A stretch of DNA of 64,000 bases from Chlorops oryzae. Lineage: Eukaryota > Arthropoda > Insecta > Diptera > Chloropidae. Positions 48,197 to 61,149 of this stretch are shown piece after piece. The stretch is taken from positions 101,244,436 to 101,308,435 of the forward strand of contig CM035807.1 in the NCBI GenBank assembly GCA_020466095.1, written 5' to 3'. The notes under the pieces were generated by a model. That model did not search any database and was not told the DNA's origin. It saw only the letters and a list, made by a program, of their open reading frames with translations. The first letter of the stretch is position 1. Each line of letters starts with the position of its first letter. A program made the position numbers and the translations under genes.

Positions 48197-51100
48197 AGAG
48201 GAGTAAATCTTGTTTTATGTTTTATTCAAAAAAGACATTTCATTGTGTTCGCTCTCCTTTATTAAATGATTCAATTATCTCAAGAATATTGGCCATTTGG
48301 TTAGCAGTAATTTGAAATTCCAGTGTGCTGAAAACTTTTATTGATTCGACATGGAATAATCTACTCCAGAGAATTGGTTTCTTTGGCACCTTTTGTTCGG
48401 GTCTTATCCCTCACGTAAAGAGCCCCAAAACGGTTGTGATTGCATTTTCGAATAGTCAATTCAACTGGCAATGCCGTTAATATTATTGATTGGCAGCACC
48501 ACTGACCGCTGATTGTGTATGCTGAATGTCACTTACAGTTGTGTAAGGAACACACACACACAATATGCTGCAAGGATTACAAGTACCCACCGTGCAAGTA
48601 TCCACAAGCATCCGAACGCTCCCGCCCATTGCATATGTATAAAGAATGTACATAAATGAAAAATAAAAGCAATTTGTACACTCATAACAATACAAAATGA
48701 AAAATGTAATACTCCATTCCATCCTACACACCCTGCCCCATTTCTAGTCATTCGGTGTTAACAATGCCGTTTTCGGGTTTCCCCATCCACGCACACACGA
48801 GCACACACACACACACGCAAACGTATTCAACATGACAAAATAGCAAAGCACAGAAAATGAAAACAAAAAAATTTCATTTGTTCCATTTGGATTTTTATGC
48901 TCAATGTATCCCAACATAAAAATTCTGTCCAATTCGTTTATATTACACAAAATGTGTAAAACTGGAGGGAGCAACAAGATAAATAGGGCGAAACAAAAAA
49001 AACAAAAAAACAAAACGAGAACAAAATATCGAGGAAGCCATTGGGGAAGCCCAACCGAACGACCGAACAAATGGACGATCGAACGACTCGCGTGCCCTTA
49101 ACATTTGTAAACGCAATAGTTTCGAGCGAGCACGATTGAAGCGGGCGAAGTATTGTAAATTGCGGTCCTTTGTATTTGGCCTTTCCGATAGGTTTTTGTG
49201 GTTTTTTAATCAAGTTGCTTTATCCGCAAATAGTATTGGCAATTTCGGTTGACTTGCAAAAGGGATCCAATAAGATCGATCCACTTGCGCCACGTGTGAC
49301 AGCGTGCGGTCGAATATGTTAAATGGCCTCAAATTAAAATGAAATATGCACTTCGATTTGCGGTGATTTCGCTTCTTTCTTCTTTCGATGAGGGAAAAAT
49401 ATAAAATTTATATATTTTTTTTTTTTAATGAACTTATGAAAATAAATTGAAAAATAAATGGCCAGTTTCGGGGGAGTGGTCGGAGGCGACTCAAAATCGT
49501 TGCTAGTAGGTGGAGGGAATCGTCTTTGATCTTTCAACGAAATGGTTGTCCTGGATAACGTCAAAATACTCTCCAATTAATCCCCTACCAGTAGCAAGTG
49601 GAGTGGTACCGCGGACTAACGCGATAGATGGGATCAGCCGATGACCGTTTGAGTCGAATTCGTTTAAGTCTGTGTTAACTTCTGATATAAATCTGTACGT
49701 ATAGAGCTAATGATTTATTGGGCTCAATTAAAGGAAAAATTTATTAAATTTAATTTTTTTTATGTTTATAACAGAAGTGGTTATAAATTAAGATATATGG
49801 AAAAGGTAGGCAAAACATGCCAGGAAACCCAAAACTTTCAATGTTCATACCATTTTACTCTTGAGAAGGTTGAAAAGAGTATGTGTATATAAATAGAAAT
49901 ATTTTTTTCGCACTCTTTACCCACCAGTTTTATATTATAACAAATTTCAAATGTGATATTTTGTTTTTGTAGTTCTTCTCAATGACAAATGTTAGACAAA
50001 AGATCATATAATGTGGACTACGGCCATATGTCAAACGAAATCTACTAAGATTCCGTTAGTTAATGCCATGCTTATTTGGATTTCGGTTTTGTTTTAAGCA
50101 CAGAATTTTTCATCTGGCAAGGAAAAAATTATAAACTTTTACGTCCATATATGGCTTCGTATGCGAGAAGGGGTTAAATAAAATGTTAGATAATACAGCG
50201 AAAATATAATACAATGTCAACCGAAGAACAAAAGATACAAAAACTTCAAAAAGATCTAATCCTGAATTAGAAATAGACTAGGAGATATTCTAGACCAGAG
50301 AAGCATTTTACGATCTTTCCTCCCATAAGCATTTGTATCTTTCTTCACCCATCAAGACTTCTGGAACAATTCCACAATATTCACGCCCGAGAAATTAACC
50401 CTTTGCCCTTTTCTCTGAACAAACCTGGATAGTAATCCAGTATTTCTTTCTTTTTACTCCTTATTGAATGGCATTGTCCAAAACGAAGTTCTCAGATGGT
50501 TGTGCAAAAGAACAAAAATCCAAAGAATTTCAAAGAAAAATTTCTCTGATTCAATTGAAAAGTTGCTCGTATTTCGGAAAGCCATCATGAGGAGACTGGG
50601 GCGAGGGAAAATTATTTTTACATAGGGGGTTTGTAATCCAAGAAAAACTAAAAACAAAATTTCTGTTGCTTTTGAAGGCAGCGCAATAATTTCAAATAGC
50701 AACAACTTTATGCGAACGACAGCAGCAGTTGTTGCATTCATGTTGATGCTGGTTGTCTTTTTTTTTTTTTTTTTTTTTTTGCCATCAGCGAAGCTTCGAA
50801 CGTTAAAAGTTTGGTGTTATTGTTTTTTGTTATAGTGGGTGCCAATGCTGCGCTTAACAAATTGTCATCGTTCTCGCAACGTTGCCAAGAATTCTGTGAA
50901 AATCGCAGCTCTTAACTCTGCACTCGCATATGACTCGTCGTTGATATCACCAGCAAGGAGTTTTAGTCGGACGAGGTCCTTCTTTTTTTTTGTTTGTTCA
51001 TACATGTTTATATATTTATGTATGTAAGTGCTGCGATGTGTGTGAGACGAGAGTGAGAGAGCTTCTCGAGCGATAAAAACTTTCGAAAAGAATTGTTCTA

Positions 51101-51542
51101 CGGTTCACGAATCTCGTGCCAATACGCCAAGCGTGCGTGAAAAACAAACAAGTTTTCCGAAATTCCGTTCCGATAATTCGCAATTTACGTAGTTTAACGA
51201 GATTTTAAGGATGAAGCAGAAATCTCGAACGGATTTGTAGTCGTTGACTTAAGGTTCTTTTTTGTCCTTTTTATTTTTGCAAGTTTTCGAACAACCAAAC
51301 GAAAATTTGTTTTTATAACATTCATGGGGATGATGCCAAAGGGGAAAGAAATTACTGTAAGTGATGAGAACTTCAATTTCAATATGAAGCGTTGAGGTTC
51401 AAATAGAATTTTATTTTTCTTTGATTTTGTAACAAAATCGTCGAGTGACGAAGAAGGGAAGGGCGAACAGAAATCGTAAAAAAAAATTTTGGTACAAGCT
51501 TCATTATCTCGCATACTTTTAGGGCTTAATTTAAGGTACTAA
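47651..51542. other. Non-coding stretch with CA repeats
   Basis: CA repeats at 48167-48192, 48551-48560 and 48802-48816; poly-T at 50757-50780. No exon recognised. Confidence 0.35.
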
Positions 51543-51818
51543 GGGCCTTATTCATAATCAAATAAAACATTGTTTAAATATCAAATTTTCATACAAAAAC
51601 TGAATTTAAGCAATAGGGGTATTCACAAAGGCGTCGAAAAATAGGAAAGTCGGAAAATCGGAAATATTTAACTGCTCAAAAGTTGTGAAAGATACAAAAA
51701 AAGCTTAAAAATTTTTAAGGAGTCGCAATTTTCGAATTTTCGACTTTCCAACGTTTTAAACACGCCTTTGTGAATACCCCTAATGTTTAAATTTAATATT
51801 TGATTATGAATAAGGGGG
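51543..51818. mobile_element. Palindromic MITE split by a second MITE
   Basis: The outer arms (CCTTATTCATAATCAAATAA… and …TTTGATTATGAATAAGG) are inverted. The centre is occupied by a different palindromic element (51616-51780). Confidence 0.75.
51616..51780. mobile_element. TA-flanked MITE (GGGGTATTCACAAAGGCG family)
   Basis: GGGGTATTCACAAAGGCGT and its inverted form …CGCCTTTGTGAATACCCC are flanked by TA on both sides (51614-51615, 51781-51782). Another copy's end is at about 17969 within the 1.5-kb hAT element. Confidence 0.85.
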
Positions 51819-51836
51819 TAAATATTTTCACTTTTA

Positions 51837-51962
51837 GGGGCTTTCTCCAGCTCTGTCAGAAATTAAAAACTTCATATAAAAACGCTTCATAAATGAATCT
51901 GAAATTTTCTGAAGTGTTTTTTATATGAAGTTTTTCATTTCTGGCAGAGCTGGAGAAGCCCC
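51837..51962. mobile_element. Harbinger-type MITE (TTA target duplication)
   Basis: 126 bp, GGGGCTTTCTCCAGCTCTG ends inverted, TTA at 51834-51836 and 51963-51965. Sister of 6677-6804; different target triplets fit the TWA rule. Confidence 0.88.
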
Positions 51963-51965
51963 TTA

Positions 51966-54717
51966 CTCAAAAAGGAAACCAAATGTAATAGCACTATAAG
52001 CATAGCATAGTTGGCCCCGAAGCCTATTTCGAGGAAAGTTATTTTGCTGTTTAGGTCAATGCAAAACATTTAATTTGCGCCGAGTTTTGGCTCTCTATCT
52101 TCTATAGTCCTTAAATATCCTTGAAAAAAAAATATTTTTTTTTAGAGCAATTTAAAAAAAATTATATCTAAGACAATTCTAAAGATAGAATGTTAATTCT
52201 AAAAGCTCATATATAGAAAATCGTTCAGAAAGTATTAAAAAAATATTTTTCAAACAACTTTGCTAAAACCAATACATGCTCCCGTGGAAAGATAATTTTC
52301 CATGACCATTTTTTATTGTTCCAGCAGTAGTACAACTTACGTAAAAAACACCAAAATAGAGTTTTACAACAAAATTAAGTATATTAAGTTTCAATAACCA
52401 AAGCGTCCTGCAACATCTTTAAAACTAACAAATTTAAAAAAATGTTGCATACTTCTCGGGTATACCTGTGATTAATATGCATCAATATGATTTTCCCGTA
52501 TAGTCATATCATGTGAATTTGTGTAACAAACAAGAATAAAAAATTTATTAATCCTGTAGAAACATCTAAAAAAATTTTTCCCAATTGCACTGAAAAGTCT
52601 ATTCCAAATAAAAAGGATATTTCCGACTGCGGCCCTAGAAAGGGATTTTGAAGCTTTGTTTACTTTTTGATAAATATGTATTATTTAAATTCACTGTAGC
52701 AAGCATTTTGAAGGTTCCTGTTAAGAAGTGTCCTTGAGATATCCTTGGAAAATATTTTTTTGATAATGCTAATGATTAGGGCAACCAGAAATATGTTCAA
52801 ATATGATTTTTTCGTCTTAAAATAAGACATAAAAAAATTCAAATCAAACTCAAAATCAAACACAAATGATAATTTTCAAACGTCTCGTATTCTAAAATAA
52901 CAAACTTAGAAAACAAAATGAACAATTGAATAAGTCAACTAAACTTCAATGACTCCTCTCTTAATTGCTTCCTACATGGGCAAAGCTTATACGAAAGAAT
53001 TGCATTTGATGGATGAAATTCTCTAATTAACTGAACAATTCGGAATTGCATTATTGTGTGCATTGAGCCACACTCCGAGCATCGAGCATTCAAGTTTGTT
53101 AACTCAATTAAATTCAACACCTTCTATGAAATTTTCTTAAGCTCATTTATTCGATTAAATCATTTTCAATTCGAGTGAGAAATGGTTTCATGTTGAAATA
53201 ACTTTGAATATTTTCAAATTCATTTAATGAGTCCATGGTATATCGAATGGCATTGGCTTCGATTGTGGCTCTGGCTCTAGCAATGGCTTTGGCTCTGGTT
53301 GTGCAACCGAAGGATGTCATTCTGCATTAAATGATATCAAAGCAATGTCCATGCTTTGGTCTTTGTTTGAAAAGGATTTTCTAGTTTATTTGATCAGCGA
53401 TAAGAAGACAATTTAATGCCTCAGAGATATTTTGCAATTGACAAAGACTTTAAGACGTGCGGGTACGACAGGAGCAGACACGCACATATACATACGCATA
53501 CGTGAGTTGCGCTCGAGGCGATACAGAAAACAACAGAAAGCGAACCGATGAAGGATGCATTGAATCAAATATATATATATATATATATTATATATGTATA
53601 TATATATACAATATACGTGTATATAAAGCGACATAAGAAATAAAAGAAAAATCCTCATGCAATGTGACGATTCAAAGATTCATTCAAACTTGAGGACAGC
53701 ACTTATTGTGGTCAAATGGGACTATTGCCCGAAGGCTTGGCATTCGTAACAGAGCCGATAGATGTCTTTTGTCTTAAGTCAGAGTTGAAGATATCAGAGA
53801 TGATCCTGATGCGATTGGTTGATTTCAAAGGCCCTTCTTCAGTCTGTGATGGTAAAGAAACTGTAGCCAATGGGGTCAGTGTTTAGTTTTAGTCTTTTTC
53901 ATTTACTTTTCTCTAGAATTTCTACAGGGTGGCATGTTCTGAACTCATACAATTGTAGGTAGGTCTGTCATGTATCGTTTACGACTTCACAATGAGTTGA
54001 CCAAGAAAATTGCAATCGCTGGAGATTAGGCCATCATTTCTTATTTCTTGTGTCTTTCGCTTGTGGTTTTTTGCACTGCAATTGTCTTTGTTTTTGTCTT
54101 TGACTTTGTCGTTATCTCTGCTCGCTTTTTATTTTCTTTCATTCTTTTAAGCAATTCCCTCAACATACATACATATATGTACATATGTCGTTGTCAAAGT
54201 CTTTGAATAGTATTTCTAATGTCTTTGTCTTTAGATTCCATTTTTATTGCTGTTCATTTGTAAGATATCCTCGGCTCGACTGCGCAACAAATTGAAAAAT
54301 CTGTTGAAAGCAACATTTTCTTTCAGTTCAAAACGTCGCAAATGAGAATTCATGGAATGGTGTAACGACGACGTCTAATTAAAGAAAAGTCCTTGTTAAA
54401 TGGATGAAATTGTTTTGTCTAGAAATTGTTTGAAAAATATCCGATGGGAATGTCATTGAAAAGAAGGTTCTTTGGCTAAGGGGTTTGGAGTTCTTTTACG
54501 ATTGGAATTCTAAAATCCTGTTTTTAATGGTAAAGGGTACTTTCTCTTTAAGAGGCCAATAAGTGCAACAAAAATATATATATAAATATATAAAGAAAAA
54601 TATTGGGGTGGTCCATAGTTCAACCTATTTTTTTCTTTCGTTTAGTTCGGATTAAAATGTGCGTAATTCCATAGTTCACCGCGTTTACTGGTGTGCCCAA
54701 AATTTTTCATTTGACCT

Positions 54718-54749
<32 letters not shown>

Positions 54750-55582
54750 GACCCTAATATATATAGACCACTGGAAATCATACTATTTTGGAGACTCAAC
54801 TAGATTTTTTTTTTGCTTCCTCTGTCTGCGTGATTAACTGAAATTACCTTCAATCGTTTCCCGATCAATTCATTCTGGAAATCGTTTTTAATCAGGAGTC
54901 TATGAAAATTCTTTAACGGATTGCGATAAAAAAAACTCCCATTATAATCCGGTTGACAGATGAGCAGGAAGACCGATTTCGCTAGAACGAATATCTTCGA
55001 AACTCTGACCATTTCTGTAGGTAATTATTTTTTAGGTGTTGTCTGAAGTGGGTCTTATCTACAAAATTTGATACTACAATGGACACTATTTGAAAGAGAC
55101 GTTTACTGCCATTGAAGCTTTCTCCAGCTCTGGTAATTTACCTGTGGCAACAATAATCCTGTCGAAGCATTCGGATTTCAACTTTTCGTAATAGTAGGCC
55201 ACTGAATTGTGGTTAGGATTGTTCATCGTAAAGGATTAATCATACTAGTTTACAGAATTTTTCCCGGAACATTTAAACTTATTTTTCCTATGGACGTTGC
55301 CCTTCTAAGCACGAAAAAATTATTGAAAAAATTTTTATGGAAGTTTCTTTAAAATATTTTGCTAATTTTCGAAAAAGAAAAGAGCTTGACCAATCAGAAC
55401 GCGATTTTCCCTTAAATTTAAGAAATAAAACCTCTTTAACACTTCTTACAAAGATCGATCAAGAAAATTAGACCTTAACAAACACATATACATATTTGTA
55501 GAAAAAATCTTCTACCGCCCGAACTTCTAGCGGTCATAATGTGATTTTTGTCTAAGGTTGTCAGTTTTGGCGTATCTCAGCC
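51966..55582. other. Non-coding stretch
   Basis: TA repeat at about 53566-53622, poly-A at 54719-54748. No gene recognised. Confidence 0.35.
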
Positions 55583-55745
55583 TGGGGTCACTTGAGCCAA
55601 TTTGCCGCACTAGGCAGTTGATATTTTGCCGCCTCATACATCAGCCTTATTTTCGCCTTTCCTGTTATTGATGTCCGATGTGACGGTCAGAATTTTCCGC
55701 CCTAAACAGCTGCCTATCTCGCCTATAAGGTTAATCCGCCACTGA
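55583..55745. repeat. Dispersed repeat (GCCGCACTAGGCAGTTGA), copy 2
   Basis: Longer copy of the repeat at 45318, with an extra middle segment (about 55645-55690). Confidence 0.65.
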
Positions 55746-56566
55746 TCTCACCTAAATTAAGAGAAAGGCAAGATTTAGGGGAGAAAAGTCTTTCAGGAAA
55801 TTTTAAAGAAACCTAGTTTTCGTTTTGAGAAGATTTCAAAAAGAAATTCCTGGGCATTTCGGTCTTATTTGGAGACATACGGGGGATATGGTCTGGTTTA
55901 GACTTAGAATTCTGATTAAAGGGTTGCCCACATACATATGTCGTCAAGAAGGCGACGGGGAGTGGAATCCAACAACAAGTGTTGGCAACTTTTCAATCGG
56001 AAGAATTGTCTAGTCTAAACCGGACCTATTTTTATCGCCTATACGACTGGCTGCACTGTTTTTATATGGTCCTTCCGCATCATTCTCAAATTTTTCTGAT
56101 ACGAAAATTTTTTTTATGAAATTCCCAAAGCATACTTTTTAAATGAAAACTATCATGATCGACAGTAGTTAGCAAATCTGTAGGGCGATTCTGTAACTCG
56201 TTTGCGACGTAAATCGTATCGTTAAATGAACTTAGCGATAAAATTAACGATTGAACGATTCTGTAAAAAAAATCTGTATCGATTATCGGATCGCTGTCGT
56301 TAAAATATAAAAAAGTTGGCAACGTAATACCGAAAGTTCAATTCTGTATTTTTTAACGACAAATTTCGAATCGATAAGTCGTTGTTTTAGCGATTTTCTT
56401 GTCGACAAGTTTTTTGACCTCGCAAAATAAATTTTTATGATAAAAGTGTCAAATAGCGGCAAGATTAATAAACGCAATATTGAAAAAGCGGAATTGGTAA
56501 GAAAAATATGAATTTTCGTTCGTTTGGTATATAAAATGAATTGTTTTTTTTTTGTCTTTAAGTGAA

Positions 56567-56902
56567 ATGGCGTATTCGTATTTAGCAAACTCAATAATTG
56601 AGAATGAGTTAATGGCAGGCAGACAAAGAGGAAATATGTACCGCCGGAGCTTACGAGAATGCAACAACCCATTCGATCTTAGCGAGGGAGCGTTTATGAA
56701 ACTCTATCGATTAACAACGGAGACGGCCTTAGAGTTAACCGAAAAAATAGAGACGAATTTGCACTCTTCAAGAATAACTGCTATATCCAAGGAGACACAA
56801 GTGTGGCGTTGTATGATATTTCAAAGTGATTTGTAGCTTGAATAATTTTGTTTAAGGTTCTTGCGGCTTTGCGGTTCTACGCAACAGGATTCTACCAGCG
56901 TC
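56567..56902 (+). pseudogene. Harbinger transposase N-terminal fragment (HARBI1-like)
   Basis: Frame from ATG 56567 reads SLRECNNPFDLSEGAFMKLYRL, the usual N-terminal FdLsde.F…yRLs block. A GT-AG intron (56801-56856) joins ISKETQ to VLAALRFYATGFYQR, the next conserved block of this family. The frame is then cut off; the DDE residues are absent. Inactive fragment. Confidence 0.8.
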
Positions 56903-57075
56903 CAACCATTCAAAATTTCGGCGAGCTCCAACCACTTTTTTTTTCACTCCATTTTCCCGTGTATAGATTGGAAACGTCCTTCCGCCAACCCACTGTTCTG
57001 CATGAAAAAGTCAATCATGACCGTTAATTGTTTTTGATTTGCACGGGAGCTTCGAATTTTCCTTTCGTGTTGCAT
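56885..57075 (-). pseudogene. Harbinger Myb/SANT-like protein fragment
   Basis: Minus-strand frame from ATG 57075 reads RSSRANQKQLTVMIDFFMQN and GLAEGRF, then after an in-frame stop KKKWLELAEILN. This is the pattern of the Myb/SANT-like DNA-binding proteins carried by Harbinger elements. The stop and truncation make it non-functional. Confidence 0.65.
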
Positions 57076-57353
57076 TTCTATTGTGAAATAAAAAATTCTG
57101 CAAACTGTTGTATAAAAAAATGATAGGTACTTACCGATTCATCAAAATCCGAAATCAATAAAGGAAAACTTTCAAAAATTTAAAATTTCGAAGACGCGTT
57201 GCCAACTTTTCGAATTTTTCATCGTTAACAAATTAGCCTTGCCTACTATTCCTAGCGACAAAAATACAGAATCACACATTCGCTAATGCAAGCGATGAAA
57301 TCGTATAATAACGAAACGAATATCGGATCGGAAAAAATTTACAGAATCGCCCT

Positions 57354-58521
57354 GCTGGACACTTTTCAAAAGTTTTACTTCTATGGGATGAAAATGTAAA
57401 CAAAAATGTTCATAACGACAAATTAAAAATGTGATCCCTACGTTTTGCATCTGCCAGGGATATTTGCAAAGAAGGTTTATTTTCAAAACCCTACAAAGAG
57501 GAAAACGTGCTAACAAAGAGAGCAATTCGCCGAATAGCTTTTAAAAAGCCAATATCAACGATGATGAATGAAATTTCGCATCCAATTAACTGTATGATGG
57601 CAACCCCATATAAGCAATGTCAATATAAAATGCCAGTTGGAAATTATTAGCAAATAATATTCATGCGGGTCTGTTGGTCAGTCAGTCGGTCAATCAGTCA
57701 GTCAGTTAGTCGGTCGGTCGCGCTTTATCGATGTCGTTATCCGACCATTGTCAATGTCGTTTCATTGGATGGCCAACGGATTCGATTCGCTTTGCATTTT
57801 CATGATGAAATGCTGTGCAAATGGCTGTCGATTATTGAATTTCCGCAATTCTGGAATTTTCATTTCCGTTCTATATCATCATTGGTTTCATATCGTTCGG
57901 AGTTTTACGTTCGATCTTATCGTGTGTGCATTATGTGGATGCCACTGCGGCAGCCTGTTTGTTTCATATTTCTTTTGTATTTGTTTTTTTTTGTTTTTAT
58001 ATTGCTCATCATTTTCCAATTTAAAATATTGTAAGTCCGTTTGATTAATTTCGGAGTTATGATTGAATTTCGATTCGAATTTGAATAAACATTTTTATAT
58101 TTTCATTTAATTGTTTTATTTTTCTTTTATTCAATATTAACAAGCAATTTCTTTACGTCTAACATCTCATTTGGTTAAATTGAAAAATACCCCAAATTTT
58201 TTGGTTGGACGAAAACCAAATCATTTTCGTTAATTAGAAAATCATCGAGCTCCTGAAGCAGTTCCATTTGATTCGACGTCAAGTAATTTTGACCTAGAAA
58301 TCAAGCTTTCAAATTCTGAAAATACTGGTATTGGTGGTATTCAAACGGCTGCGGAAATTCGAGTGTACAAAATTTCCACTAGCAAAAAATTTCCACTTTT
58401 GCATGAACGATCTGGTAAGCAGGGTGTGAAAAGTAGTCCCGCTAATAGCTAATTTTAAAACATTATAGCTTTAATTACAAATAGGTGGTTACTTTGAATA
58501 ATTATACCTGACACACACTGT
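57354..58521. other. Non-coding stretch
   Basis: GTCA/GTCG simple repeat at about 57675-57720. A 123-codon frame there is low-complexity and not credible. No gene recognised. Confidence 0.4.
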
Positions 58522-59865
58522 GTCGAGGGTATATTGCGTTTGTGTGGTTGTGTGTAACACCCAGAACCAGTCGAGACCCTGTAGAAAGCTGTTAAGCAAT
58601 TTGCCTAAAAGAACTAGTACTTTTACCAGTACTAAAAGAACTAGTGCAATGTTTGGGTAAGTTTGCACCATAACTATACTAGTGATCAGTGGAATAATTG
58701 CATTCATTCATTGAGGCGTTATAAATTGATAATAAATACACAACCGAATGGTTTTCTTTTATTATAATAAAAATTTATAATTATAAATATTTATTTCCAT
58801 TTTGTACTAAAAAAAAATTCGACGATTCTAGTACCTTTTTCCCGTAAATATTATTAGTATTTAACTGGTGCAAATTTACCCAATTGGATCGAAAAGTACT
58901 AGAATAATTCTGGTGCATACTGTACTAGTGCTTTCCTGTACAGATGTTATACTGATTTTCGACCGAATTTTATATGGACAGGGGTATAGAAAAGAACTAG
59001 TACTGGTGGCTTTTGCACTAGTAATGTACTAGTACGACACTAGTTCAAATTCCTACAGGGGATAGACCATACAAAATATATATAGAAATGATCAGCGTCA
59101 CCAGGAGATTCGATTTAGACATGTCCGTCCGTCTGTCAGTCTGTCTGTATACAGTTATCTTATCGAAGGAGTTGAGATATCTTGGCGAAATTTGGTATGC
59201 GTGCTCACGGAGATATGAGTAAGAACAAATTCGAGAATGGACTCGATCGAATCATTTTTAGGGGTACTTCCAGTACTAGGGTCTGTTACGAAATTATTAC
59301 GGATTTTTTCAAGATATTTTTATTGAATTGGAACATCTGCATATATCTTAGGGCAATTAATGTGATTTCCAGAAATTGGAATAGTGGGCGTGGCAGAAGG
59401 GCGTTTTTTGAAAATTGCCTCCTACACCCAAAAATCAAATGGGACTTGAACGAAATTTGGCACTTATGCTTCTTTTGTAGCCATAAACATCCTCCCAAAA
59501 ACTTTCCTTGATCGGTCCATTATTTAAGGGTACCTCCAGTACTAGGGTCTGTCACAAAAATCCCAAAACTGCCCCAAAATCGGACTTTTTCGAAATATTT
59601 CAATGAAATTTAGAATTTGGGCGTATATTTAAGCCTCCAATTACAATTCGAAAAAAATTTGAAAAGTGGTCGTGTCAAAGGGGCGCTTTTCATAAAGGAA
59701 TTTAACAAAAGTCGGTATATGGGGCCCCTAATGGCCTTAAAAACCTCTTGAATATTCTTTCTTAATGGTCCTATTTTTTGGGAGTGTTTTGAAAATTATT
59801 TAAAAATGTGCGTCTGTGTCGGGTATTTTATATTCAGGCTCGTCTGACTATAACACCCTTATATG
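58522..59865 (+). repeat. Large dispersed repeat with tandem core (copy B)
   Basis: Begins GTCGAGGGTATATTGCGTTT and ends near GGGTATTTTATATTCAGGCT…ACTATAACACCC. Two tandem segments of about 255 bases (about 59258 and 59517) both start with GGTAC(T/C)TCCAGTACTAGGG. Fragments are at 34975 (5' part) and 20300 (3' part). No coding capacity; the class is unknown to me, though central tandem units recall Helitron-derived DINE elements. Confidence 0.75.
58577..59060. mobile_element. 484-bp element inserted in the dispersed repeat
   Basis: CCCTGTAG and CTACAGGG ends, with several ACTAGT(A/G)C motifs near both ends. Comparison with 34975-35215 shows the sequence on either side is continuous without it, apart from a possible 2-bp GA duplication. 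Confidence 0.8.
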
Positions 59866-60689
59866 TTTTTTTATTCGGATTTGATTTCTAGAGCATGCCT
59901 GATTAATTGACTCAATTCAAGAGTATGAGAAACATAACTTGTATAACTAGTTTAGTTTCTAGAAGACTTCCTTTAAATATCCTTATTTCAATCAAAGCCT
60001 TCAAGGACACGAAAATATCCTAACCACTAAGGAATGAAAAATTTATTTTGACATATTCTCATTTTAATGAAAAATTTCAGATACATTTGCATGAATTTTA
60101 AATAAGAATGAAATGAAAGCAGAGTGATTTCATTATTTTATATGATTTCTACCTTCACAAACTGAAACACACCTTCAACTTGTTAAAGTATTTGGAGTCT
60201 ATCAGCGTCTGGAAGAACTTTGCACTATCAAAAGTTCCATCAAACGCAGTGCAGTAATTTTCACTCTAATTACTTACATGATGTGTGCGTTAATTAGTTT
60301 GAAGCTCTTCGCCTTCTCATCGGGCGTCAAAGGTATCCTTTTGACTATAACATTTTAGGTTTGTGCAGGGATGTCTGTGGGTGTGTTTTTGGTATGTAAG
60401 AAATTACTAAATTTCGTAAGTTATTTCGTGGCGACGTCAAATTTCGAGGTAGGTACTTTTCTGTCTTCCAGTGCGGTGGCATAAGATTTCCTTTTAATTT
60501 TTGGCTGAAATTTGGAAAATAATTATTGGGTTGTGTGAGAAATGTACATACTTCAAAAGGATGAAGTTGATCATACATATTGTTTTCTGTCATTCTAGAA
60601 AATTCATTGAAAGGAGTTGTGTTTAGAGAAATAATTGCAGTAAAATTGGGAATCAGGATTGGAAAGTTGCCGGTGCGTTTTTAATGTGG
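59866..60689. other. Non-coding stretch
   Basis: No gene or repeat end recognised. Confidence 0.35.
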
Positions 60690-61125
60690 ATTAATGTAGG
60701 ACACACTCTGATGTCCCATCATCTTGCATACGAAATCTGCACTCGTCTGTATCGGATACGCCGATGCGTTTCATGTGCTTGTTGAGCAGGAATCCCACCA
60801 TCAGTCTTAGTTTAGGTCTGCTGAGATGAGAGAGTTGAGAAAGTTTCTCTTTTCCTTGTAGTACCTAATTGTTGAAGAAAAGCTTTGCACATATTTTGCT
60901 GTGTTTTGCTGTGTGGAAAAACTCTTCTGCTATCTGGGGGTTGAAATTACAGATAACTGGCTATCAGCTCCCTCCTTAGCCAATTCGTCTGCCATTTCAT
61001 TACCGTCAAATCCACTGCGCACTGATATCAATTTCAGTATCACTCTATGATCCCTCGATAGGTCATTGAGGATGTTGTAGGACTTCCAGACTAATTTACT
61101 TGATTGTCTTAATTGTTGAAGTACC
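60690..61125 (-). pseudogene. Non-LTR retrotransposon fragment, RNase H region
   Basis: The minus strand reads LVWKSYNILNDLSRDHRVIL then GNEMADELAKEGA, the C-terminal end of an RNase H domain as found in I/Loa-type LINEs. Further on, in another frame, come LRLMVGFLLNKHMKRIGVSD and TDECRF, the region that normally follows. A stop and frameshifts break it. The usual VPGH histidine block is altered (ISVRSG), so it is a decayed copy. Confidence 0.75.
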
Positions 61126-61149
61126 TACAATATTTACTTCATATTTGAG

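Larger units (their letters stand above)
56182..57353. mobile_element. Internally deleted PIF/Harbinger element
   Basis: AGGGCGATTCTGTAA at 56182-56196 is exactly inverted at 57339-57353. Inside are remnants of both proteins that Harbinger elements carry: the start of the nuclease (+) and part of the Myb/SANT-like protein (-), converging at about 56900. The catalytic core is missing, so the copy cannot move itself. No clean 3-bp duplication. Confidence 0.85.

Noticed and set aside
57663..58034. 123-codon frame starting in a GTCA repeat
   Set aside because: Low-complexity, simple-repeat start and hydrophobic T-rich end; typical of non-coding AT-rich DNA.
59182..59511. 109-codon frame
   Set aside because: Falls within the dispersed repeat; the tandem sister segment and the fragment at 20300 do not keep the frame.
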